DNA of 64,000 nucleotides from NCBI GenBank assembly GCA_029945375.1, contig CM057065.1:1984001-2048000 (forward strand), in the 5' to 3' direction. Of this stretch, positions 55,390 through 64,000 are shown piece by piece. Numbering within the stretch: position 1 is the first letter of the stretch; the number at the start of each line of letters is the position of its first letter. Both the position numbers and the translations under genes were made by a program. The stretch is from Agaricus subrufescens (Eukaryota > Basidiomycota > Agaricomycetes > Agaricales > Agaricaceae). The notes under the pieces are model-generated. The model saw only the letters and a program-made list of their open reading frames with translations, did no database searches and had not been told where the DNA came from.

Positions 55390-58300
55390 AGACAGGAGCA
55401 AGAATTTTTTGTGCTCTACCTAGTCACCTATTTTTTCGCGCCTTCCTTTGTATTGCTACATTATGGATTTTCACATAATTATAGTAGATATTCGTACATT
55501 GCCGATTATTGGTACACAGACCTAATTTTGACTATCTTTATCCTTCTTGAAGATTTCTGGGAAAATCTGCGGTGAAGACTATAAATGACCTTGCCTTGAA
55601 GTTACCTTGTAAGGATTACGGAAATATGCCCCAAAAAAACCGTGGAAAAACAGTTGATACTGAATACCTTGCACCGGCGCCAGGGCTGTGGTTTCTAAAA
55701 TTGATGCAAAGCTTATATGTCGCATCCCACTCCAGGGATAGTGACGGATTTGATCCGATGGACCGCCGACTTCGACCCTGCTTCCTTTTTAGTGTCCGGC
55801 ATCATCAAATCAGCCAAATATTTGGCATCGTGCACACGGGTATGGGGGCTAATATGAGGATGGTTTTGGATAGGGAAGGAGGGATTAATTGGGAGTGTAA
55901 TATAGGCGGTTAGTGGTAAGAGGGTTTGAAAATGTTAGCGGCTTTGGTTTTAGGGGGTTATGGACGGTATGTGCGGAGATGAGGTGAGTCGGGTCACTTG
56001 TCACTGTGTCACTCCGATTGTTTGAACTGGGACACGATGTGAGGTGAATTTAGAACTATCAAATGCGATCGGGGAGTTTGGAGGATGTGTGTAGTGGTGT
56101 GGTAGAGATGAAACTCTGGTGGATTGGTTGGGGATGGGAGGGGAAAATGCTGGGGTTTTGGAGATTAGGAAGAAGAGAGATGGCTTCTTTGATTAATGGC
56201 CCTCGGGTCGGGTAGAGACGGTGGTTAGGGATGGGGTAGTTGGGTTAGAAAGAATGGTTGGGTGCTGCGAAGGTAACAGACTGGTATATGAGTGAGTAAT
56301 GTAACGGTCAAGTCGGGGCTTGATGAAAAACGCCTTGACGGTGTCAGCTATATATGAATGATTAAATATCTTGATCGGCAGTTCTAGAGCAAAGGGTCCG
56401 AGATTGTTGGTGTAATAGTGTAAAGTGAGGCACAAGCATAACTTGGACCACGTCCTTCACTGAACGTGATGCGGTACGAAATGATCATGAAGTTGACACT
56501 TCAGAGAATATGGCTAAATTACTATGATGGGGCGACAGAGGACGGAATAATTATTCTGGGTCACACGTTTACAGGTCAAGGTTTATACCCTCCTTGAGTT
56601 TTGGTGATACACATGTTAGCGGCCCACATGTTGTATTGAGTCAGTTTACTGCACTCTGCAAATGAGGCGAGGACAAGTGGTCGTATTGGGTTTTAGTCTA
56701 TATTTAGGACGGTGCTGTACAAGATGCCCGTTTTTAACCGGAGCTTGAACGTTGTAGGCAATTGTTTAGGTTTTTTGTTGTTTTTTGTTATTGTTTAAGT
56801 AGCGGGAAACACGGAGTGAAATGATAGGGCGTGTGATTCTTATACTACTGCTTTTTTGATAGCTGTTCTCTTGCTCGTGTACGTTATTTAGGGGGGGTAC
56901 GTCGGCGCCTTTTGGGGGAAGGTTGCCATCTGGTGATTTGGTGATTCACGTGGGGTTTTTTGGGGTAAGTATTTTCTCGCGGAGTGGTTGGAGGAATCTC
57001 GTGGCTGTTTAGGCTAAGATTGTGGGAGTAGGGAGAAGCTCCCTATATGGGATTGCTGCGGTGGAATGCTATCCATACGTGTGCGTGTGAGAAGCAGGTG
57101 GGGTTGTGCAAAAAGTAGTAATGATGAGTCGCCATGGATAGCTTAGATCACAATGACAGCTTGTCTGGGTGATGCCGAAGATTCTTGAGGCATGTATGTG
57201 GGCAGCTATGCTGGGCGGTATAGTGAGTCAGGAGTTCGACGCCATCAGGATTGTGGCCTGTGACTCCGTTCGAGTCGACAGAATCAGCTGTCTGGCCCCG
57301 GACCTTTGTTCAAAAAATTTTTTTGATCTTTTTTTTTTGAGTCGCGGATATAGACTGTACTAGCCTTTCGGAGATTAAGAGGGATGCCTCAAGTCTGCTT
57401 AACTGGCTCTTGAATAACGTCAGGTTCGATAGTGTATTGTCGATAAGTTTAGGATCAGGCGTATCACTTCAACCATGCTACAACTGCATTGCTGATACGC
57501 TCCCTTTAAGGGACTTGGTCGCCAGAAGGAATAGTATCTGGACCTGATTTCGGCCTGGACAGGGTGAATGCACACCTGTGACCTCCCGGGGACAAATTCT
57601 CCCATGAATCTCAGGATAACTTCCGTAACAGTACGTACAAGAGCGTTAGGAAGAATACCTAATCTGGAGATGCAAATGACTCGCAAGCTTTGTTTGAAGA
57701 AGAGTCGGTACACGTGAAATACACTCAGTCTACGGGCTGACAAGGGGAGTTTGTGAGTACGGATAGCCTTACATAGAAGAAAGGCGGGCAAGTTCGGGAC
57801 AATGGAGTATTGATATTCTCTTGGCTTTCTATGTACTGTGTTTAGGATTCCGTATGTTGTCCGTAGTCGTCCGAGTCACACGTCTGCTGTGCGCATGAAG
57901 TTGTTTAGTTGAGTATGACGATATAAACGCAGCGGCGCGGTGCGTTGTTTTGAATTGGCACAGCTCCACCTGCTTTTTTCAAACATTGGTCAGGTTGAAA
58001 TGGGCTGCGCCCAAGACTTGGCGCTGAGGTGGTACATGGCGTCTGACAAATCCGCGGAATTTAAAGGACTCAGGGAGTCTGTGATTAGTACTGGCGGTGG
58101 GGGACTGTTTAAAGTTTGGCAGAGGACGGAATGGAGAGAAAATCCACTAGTGTCTGGGGTGGTTCGGAAATTTAGAATGTTCCGGAAAGCTTGAGTGACA
58201 GGTCGCCCGCGCGCCCAGTACCATCGAGACCAAAACACGCTGACAAAAAATTTTTCTACGGGAGCGATAAAAAAAGGAAGTGAGAAATCTGGCAGGATAG

Positions 58301-59025
58301 GAAGTCTAAATAATCAGATTGTATAGAAGACTTGTACATTTCTTGAATTATGGGCCGGGGGTCTAAATCGAGATAAATCGCTTGAACTATCAGCGATTGG
58401 GGGCAGTGATTGGTGGATAAATATGTGCATCTCTCCGCCTGGCATGAGCATATGAATTCCCATGTGAGCACAGAGACGGGCCTTGATTGTGCAAGATCTC
58501 GGACTGATTGATTTGGACAGACGAAGGGGCGTTTGTGGTGTGATGCAGAGGAAAATCATTGCGTCAAGTCGAAGTGCTGTTCGGCACTACAGAGGCCAAC
58601 ATATAGGTATTTGTCGGCTTCCTTTACTCAGGACCATTTATATTTGTCCTTGAGCTAAAAGGAGCTGTGACGAGATCATCAGAGATGCTTCCGTCGTTTC
58701 GGGCCAGCGTGACTGGCGCGGCGACTAGGGCGCCGACACGGAGGAGGAAGGGAGTGGGCGAGGGGGAGCGGAGGGGAGCGGGAGGAGGGTGTGGACGGCG
58801 TGGGGGCCGTGTTTCGTGACTCAGGAGATGGGGGTGGAGAGCCCCTCGCCGGGAGCAGCTGGGCTGCACGCAGCGGTGGGAAGGAGATAGATTGAGCCGA
58901 TATGGGCGAGCGAAGGTTCCTGGGAGCACGTGCCCGCTGTGTTTGTTGATGCCTGGGTGCGATGCCGTAACTCGTCAATTGCTTCCAAACCACCACCAGC
59001 CTGCTATTATAACCCCCTCCCCACC
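55390..59025. other. Long interval without a supported gene
   Basis: About 3.6 kb. The first part is kinase 3' UTR. Several 60-120-codon frames exist (near 55572-55913, 57420-57791 and 57940-58194), but none has a recognisable motif, a plausible start context, or splice sites extending it. The DNA is rich in G/T on the plus strand from 55900 to 57100. A TATTATAA box near 59003 probably serves the gene starting at 59026. Confidence 0.5.
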
Positions 59026-59760
59026 ATGATGGCTGTTCTTTTCCCCCACCCACACCTCAACATGTATCCTCGCGTCCACCGCAACCATGTGCGCCGCTCA
59101 GCGACCACCGTCGTCGCCGGCTACTTCGATCCGCGGCCGCCCCGCGACGTCCTCACGTCTCTCCTCAACGGCGTCGGTCCCAACAAAGAAGTCGAAGGCG
59201 AAGAGGAGGTCAGGAAAGCCAGGAAGAAGAAGGACTCTAGGAAGGATCTTCCCCGCGCCTCTTCCCTCAGGCGGGAGTGTCCCACTGACGCGACGGCTGT
59301 CGCGCCCTCCTCATCTGCCTTTCCGCCGTCGCTCTCGGCTCCTCTCCCCAAACCAAAACCCAAAAAGCACTCCTTCTGGTCTGCTCATCCGGAACGACCC
59401 AACATCCAGCTCATGCCCGTCGAGCGTTGTGTCTCTGTCACCCCTCCCCCAGGTTACTCTCCTGTGGACCTCCCGTACGATCTATCTACTCCCGGACCAT
59501 CTCACTCCACCGCCACTTCTCGCACGTCGTCTAAACGACCGCGAACGCCAGATGATGATGAGGACATTATAAAGTTTGAATCGCACCAAGCGACTCCGCC
59601 TCCCAGGCCTCGGAAGAAGCGCATCGCGCACAAGAAAGGATGGAAGGGGTGGATTGAAGGCTCGCCAGTGCCCTCTGATAAGCTGATCAACCTGGATCGT
59701 GCGCCTGTGTTGCAGGAGCGCAGGTTGCGCAGTGGCAAGAAATTCGACCCTTGGTCATGA
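59026..59760 (+). CDS. Basic, Pro/Ser-rich protein of unknown function (agaricomycete-type)
   Basis: The frame is open from 58930, but the TATTATAA box near 59003 and the ATGs at 59026 and 59029 suggest translation starts there, giving about 244 residues. The sequence is strongly basic and disordered: lysine-rich patches (KARKKKDSRKDLPR; RPRKKRIAHKKGWKGW) look like nuclear localisation signals. Pro/Ser stretches and an acidic spot (PDDDEDIIKF) lie between them. The most structured part is the C-terminus (GWKGWIEGSPVPSDKLINLD, then LQERRLRSGKKFDPWS), which I recall in other mushroom hypothetical proteins. No catalytic domain is visible; nuclear location is inference. Confidence 0.7.
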   Translation: MMAVLFPHPHLNMYPRVHRNHVRRSATTVVAGYFDPRPPRDVLTSLLNGVGPNKEVEGEEEVRKARKKKDSRKDLPRASSLRRECPTDATAVAPSSSAFPPSLSAPLPKPKPKKHSFWSAHPERPNIQLMPVERCVSVTPPPGYSPVDLPYDLSTPGPSHSTATSRTSSKRPRTPDDDEDIIKFESHQATPPPRPRKKRIAHKKGWKGWIEGSPVPSDKLINLDRAPVLQERRLRSGKKFDPWS

Positions 59761-60500
59761 GTCAAGGTGAGTTGGTATATCGGGTTTCAACCGTTCATTA
59801 ATTCTGATCGATGGCCTGGAACACCGTAGCATATCTACCTTCCCATCGGCCTTGAAGGCGACGGTTTCCGCACACGCCGTCACCGTCACCGCCACATCTC
59901 TTCCAATCGTTCGGTGCTCTGCCTTTCTACCGTCTCTATGGTTGCGCCCTCCATCTTGAACGTTTCTTCTCGACAATATCATACCCATTTCATCTCCCAC
60001 CGTTTCTAAACTTTGTAATCTTCTGTCGTGCTAGTGGCATTCTTGATCCATGTTCCGCCTGTATCAACAAACCGTCCGGGCACACCCGGTGGAGTTATCG
60101 AGCGCCGTTTCTCTCTTATGCTATTTCTGCATTATCGTACGGGGATTGTCCCTGGCCAAGGATAGCGCTGTGGCGGTGGTTATTCAATTTCGCGCCCAGG
60201 TATTACCCGGAATGGAGTACATACACTTTGCTAAATAGACTTGTCGCTTTGTTATGCTATCTGACTTCTACAAATACCGTATCCTATCATAGTTCCGTTG
60301 ATAAGATGAAGTGCCGTTGCAGCAATGGCAGGTGAAACGACGATGGCTGTTAGTCAAGGCCAGACGCGGGGGGAATTGCCGGTCCGCATTAGGCCAGATG
60401 CCATCAAACAACACAACACAACTTTTCGCTTTCCGCTATCCACTTCAGACCCCTTCAGACTCCAAGCCCCCACTGTTCTCCGAGGTTGCGTAACAGGTCT
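59761..60500. other. Intergenic and MTG1 leader
   Basis: About 740 bp. No gene with recognisable features. A 60325 ATG opens an 80-codon frame that overlaps the MTG1 start out of frame; it could be an upstream ORF but is more likely chance. Confidence 0.5.
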
Positions 60501-62225
60501 ATGGCGCTGGCCCAGCTGCAGAAGCCTTGGCTCTTCAATCCGGCTTCATGGTTTCCAGGACACATGATGAAGTTTAGACGCGAGCTTCCATCGCTGCTCT
60601 CGCAGACGGATGTCCTACTTGAGCTACGGGACTCTCGCCTTCCCTTAACCAGTATTAACCGGAATTTCGAAGGTGGGGCCACGTTCTCCTTTACGCAATA
60701 TTTTCCCGGAGGCGTTATTGATGTTGAGCATTAGCACCCCTGCGAGCATGGAAGACTGAGCGCGGATGGGATCCACAACACCCCGGCAAGCGCAACTTCA
60801 AGAGTCAGCCTTGTGAGCATATTGTCGTTTTAAATAAACGCGACCTTGTACCTGAGTGGGGCTTGAAGGTTCGTGGACCACTCTATCCGAAACTCGCTGG
60901 CTTATGGCATGGCATGGTCGATGATAGCCTTTCCACCGTGCAATGGAAACCAAGTTCCCCGACCAACGGCTAATATTCTCATCAACGAATAGACGGGGGG
61001 ACGTCCATACTTTGATACAGATGCTAGTAAGTATGTCGACGCCTTCTATCTAACCACTCGGCCGGTACTTGGGTTCTAAAGCTCCTAACTCTTCTTTTAA
61101 ACCCAGATATAGCGAAAGAGTACCCGCATTCTCTTGGCCTTAATGTTCTTGTCATTGGGATGCCCAACGTTGGTAAATCGACATTGCTCAACCGTTTGCG
61201 AAATTTGGGGCTTGGAAGAAGTGAGCTTACTGACTAGGTCTCTATGTTTGGCTAATTTGGCATCGCAGAAACACCAAAAGCTCTCAAGACATCGGCATAT
61301 CCTGGTTTGACACAAGCTGTTTCCAACCGTCTCAAATTGTCTATTGACCCGCCTGTATATGCTTATGACACACCGGGTGTTATGCTGCCATTCTTGGGGC
61401 GTGGTGCGGAAGGCGCTGAGAGAGGACTCAAGCTAGCACTGATAGGTACGTAAGAAGGGGCTTGTTCCTCAGCTCCAAGCTCCTTGGGCAGGTCAGCTGC
61501 ACTTATTCCTTTTTACTCACGCATTCATTCAATAGCGGGGATCAAGCCAGGTTTGTATGATGTGCATGATCAAGCGGCGTATTTACTTTACAGGCTCAAC
61601 GTACTGAATCCAATATGTAGGTTATGCTTTTCGTTCCATTCTTATGGCAACTGTTAGCTAACCAGGAGGATCTGATCATCAACGGCCGTGATCTACATTT
61701 TTCTTTTTGTGTCATCTTTTTTTTTCAGCGCCGGCCTATCTTCATTTATTCCCACAGGGTACTGCGCCCGTATTAGATGCGAATGAATTCTTGGTCCTTT
61801 TGGCCAAACGCATGAATATGATCAAAAATGGAGAACATGATTTGGATCGGGCGGCCGAGTATTTTGTACTGTGGTGGCGTGAGAAAGGCTCCCACTTCGC
61901 CGCCACAGAGGCGCAGAATCTACCACAAGATTTTGCGGTCCTGCCGACGTCTATTAGTTCCCAAGTTGTGCGCGCTCAAGGATGGGGTTTCGATTTGGAA
62001 TGGGACGTGCACCCTGAAGATGTTACTCCAGGTTTTGATTTCGAGACGATGGTTCAAAGAAAGATGGAGGGGTGCATTGGATCGTATATCAACCAAATGC
62101 AGAAAGAAGACAAGGAGGGAGGGAATTTGAGTGATACGCAGATACGAAAAATCGCTATGCGGGATGAGAAAGCGAGGGCGAAGAACAAGAAGATGATGAA
62201 GATGAAACCAAAGCGAGCGCGATAA
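60501..62225 (+). CDS. MTG1: Mitochondrial ribosome-associated GTPase Mtg1 (YlqF/YawG family)
   Basis: Seven exons (60501-60672, 60735-60868, 60928-61030, 61107-61220, 61269-61445, 61536-61616, 61729-62225) join in phase to 425 residues. The GTPase motifs occur in the circularly permuted order of this family: NKRDLVPEW (G4), SSTNRRGD (G5), GMPNVGKSTLLNRL (G1), a Thr in TSAYPGLTQ (G2), DTPGVMLP (G3). WFPGHMMKFRRELPS is the family's N-terminal signature. A lysine-rich C-terminal tail (KARAKNKKMMKMKPKRAR) should bind rRNA. Mtg1 acts late in assembly of the mitoribosomal large subunit on the inner membrane. Splice sites were chosen to keep the motifs in phase; the third donor (AA|GTATGT) is the least certain. 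Confidence 0.9.
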
Positions 62226-63100
62226 TGATGAGATCACCCGAAACAGTTTTAGGGATCTCTCGCGGGCTCACTTGTATGGTCTTTGCAACTGCTGTTTCTG
62301 GTGAGAACCACCCAGGTAAGGCATGTCAGTGACATCTGTTCGGCAAGCCTCGGGCAATCCGCTTTTGGCCACCCCTCTTTACAGACGGTCTCTACTACTC
62401 TATGACTACTTTAATGTGATAATGATTTTGTTGAGCGCCTCGGCGCTTTGGATGCTTAGGCCCGTACTTTGTTATCAAGCGGCAGACTTGAGAATATTCG
62501 ACGGTTGGTCCAAGTCTCCTATGTCTATCTATTGATATCGATAATGACAGGCTCACGATGCGAGGTTGTCAAGGGGAAGATCCGATCTCGTTCCTTTTCA
62601 GGTCGCTGTCATATTGTTATCTTGACGGTGAGATAGTGTTTCGGAGTTGTGTACACATTAGATGATTGATGTTGAAGATTTCGACTACTTGGGGGCGTGT
62701 CCGTGAATTTAAGATTTGAGGGTATGTCTATAGATATATGTGGGGATCTTGGCGACCTCCTGATGATAAGTAATCCAAGGTCAGTCACTTTACCGAGTTC
62801 GCCATGATTTTTTACGTTTCATGATGGACCCCTTTTTTTGAGTATTGGTGTTATTTTTGGTTCGTTTGGCTCCAAAGGTTACGATAGGCGTTTGTTGGTG
62901 TGACGAGGAAGGGTGGAGCGGGTGGTCCTGCAGGTTCCACAATAATTAGGTTATTGTTAAGGTGGGAGTGTTTCGTTGTCACATAAGATTTGTTTTTCTA
63001 TTCTGATTTTAATATTACATATAACATGAACGAATATATTTAAGGTTTGAGTTCTTGGTACTTTGTAACATATCTGTTACTAGGTTGAACTGAGAAAGTG
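62226..63100. other. Intergenic, convergent 3' ends
   Basis: This lies between the MTG1 and LysM-gene stop codons. A 70-codon frame near 62323 has no recognisable motif. T-rich runs occur near 62830 and 62990. Nothing else was seen. Confidence 0.55.
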
Positions 63101-63509
63101 CTAGTTCAGAGGAATGCAAATCGACTACAGGGTTTTTTTTAATGTTAGTGATTGATCTTTGAAAAGTGGTATAAGGAGATTCTGACCTGGGCAGGAACCA
63201 AGTTGGTGCAACCGGCGTTGATGTTTGGATTTGCTGCAATGATTGCGGCACTAGAAAAAAGTAAGATTCGATTTTTTTTTGGAGAGGGTTCATAAATTAC
63301 TAACGCGGTGACGCCGAACATGGACCCGATAGTGGTACAGGTATCGCCGCTTTTGACTACGTAGATGGCTCCATCACAGAACTTTGAGTCGGCGTGGACG
63401 GATGCTGTAAATATTGGTTTTGTGTTAGGTGTGTTTGTTCTTTTGAGATGTGTGTATTTGACTTACCGACGACGGCGAGGACGATGGCGAAGAGAGTTTT
63501 GGTGAACAT
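63101..63509 (-). CDS. Small secreted LysM-domain protein
   Basis: Four exons (63509-63467, 63404-63305, 63250-63187, 63124-63101) join in phase to 76 residues. A signal peptide (MFTKTLFAIVLAVVASVHA) is followed by a single LysM: FCDGAIYVVKSGDTCTTIGS, MFGVTAAAIIAANPNINAGC, TNLVPAQSICIPLN. The GDTC, NP.IN and C-terminal Cys features are those of fungal LysM proteins that bind chitin or related glycans. With one domain and no enzyme attached, it fits the LysM effector-like class, which can shield hyphae or sequester chitin fragments. A purely structural cell-wall role is also possible. Introns of 50-60 nt split even this tiny gene, so ORF scans miss it. It lies on the opposite strand to MTG1, tail to tail. 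Confidence 0.85.
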
Positions 63510-64000
63510 TTTGTTTTTTGGTGTTGACTCGTAGTTTGAGGCGATGGAGGAAAGGTACTGTTAGATTGAGGGATTTTATACCTTTCATCGGATTACCTTC
63601 ATCGGATTATCGGGCAGTTAGTTCAGTATAACTCCTTCTAGAGCTGCTATTTTCTGCATTGATATGTACCTGGTAAGTGTGATGGTACCGTCTTCCCCGC
63701 ACATGCAGATAGGATATGTCTAAAAATTAGCATCAACACACTAAAAGCGACGGGCAATTCGGCGAAGTCACCGCAAGAAGCCCTGAAGGGAGGTTATTTA
63801 TTCCTCTCATGGCGGGCACGAATTAATGCGGGCCTGAAAAAAAAAGAATGGTTAATGAGCCTCTTGATGAAATTTTGCCATCGGCTTTAACTCTAATGTC
63901 CTCTGGTGCGTCTTGATGACTGGCGCTTTTGTTTTCAGTGTGACGTTCTGCCCATTACCGCAGCACTTGTCCTCGGTGCTATTATAGTACTCATGCCAAT
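63510..64000. other. Upstream region of the LysM gene; no gene seen
   Basis: A TATA-like word (TTTTATACC near 63576) lies about 65 bp upstream of the LysM start codon. Nothing else is recognised to the window edge. Confidence 0.5.

Noticed and set aside
55572..55913. 113-codon frame downstream of the kinase
   Set aside because: No recognisable motif, poor composition for this genome's coding regions, and within probable 3' UTR territory.
57230..57290. tRNA-like GTTCGAGTC word
   Set aside because: The flanking bases cannot form a T-stem, and no acceptor or anticodon arm can be folded around it.
60325..60567. 80-codon frame overlapping the MTG1 start
   Set aside because: It is out of frame with MTG1 and has no motif. 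The MTG1 start at 60501 leads straight into the family signature.

Overview
This window is nuclear DNA of a filamentous basidiomycete, most likely an agaricomycete. Nearly every conserved gene is broken by 45-75 nt GT-AG introns. The gene content (Get5, Tlg1, RPB11, TFIIE-alpha, an H2A ending in SQEL, GH12 glucanases, LysM protein, F-box paralogues, Ty3/Gypsy chromovirus) fits that lineage. No rRNA, tRNA, CRISPR or prokaryotic feature was recognised.

Layout. 1-4511: the 3' part of a Ty3/Gypsy chromovirus (RT, RNase H, integrase, chromodomain) followed by two extra ORFs and the 3' LTR; its RT region and third ORF are broken. 4690-9000: relics of an O-fucosyltransferase-like gene and of a RIX7-type AAA ATPase. 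9274-10165: two small, three-exon, single-pass membrane protein genes in tandem. 10310-17664: housekeeping genes: Tlg1 SNARE, a membrane protein, an MGRN1-like RING ligase, ribosomal protein uL15 and RPB11. 17852-23158: D-galactonate dehydratase facing two GH12 endoglucanases that lie on a tandem segmental duplication. 24105-26989: a 15-exon OPT transporter with an 11-nt exon. 26990-30850: no convincing gene. 30851-32735: Get5 and the complex I subunit NDUFS5, divergent over about 150 bp. 33510-39871: three F-box paralogues, the third with a large internal deletion. 41222-47181: signal peptidase subunit 2, a divergent H2A/H2B pair, a p24 cargo receptor and TFIIE-alpha. 47693-50680: a mitochondrial PPR-like protein. 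52327-55389: a GIN4/BRSK-type kinase. 55390-59025: gene-poor. 59026-62225: a basic agaricomycete protein of unknown function and the mitochondrial GTPase Mtg1. 63101-63509: a small secreted LysM protein.

How the genes work together. Most are unrelated housekeeping genes. The likeliest functional unit is 17.8-27 kb. GH12 enzymes cut beta-1,4-glucan or xyloglucan, whose side chains carry galactose; galactonate dehydratase sits in oxidative galactose breakdown; an OPT transporter lies next door. Exon coordinates given here were worked out by hand from splice sites, reading frame and family similarity. They agree in phase throughout but have no transcript support.
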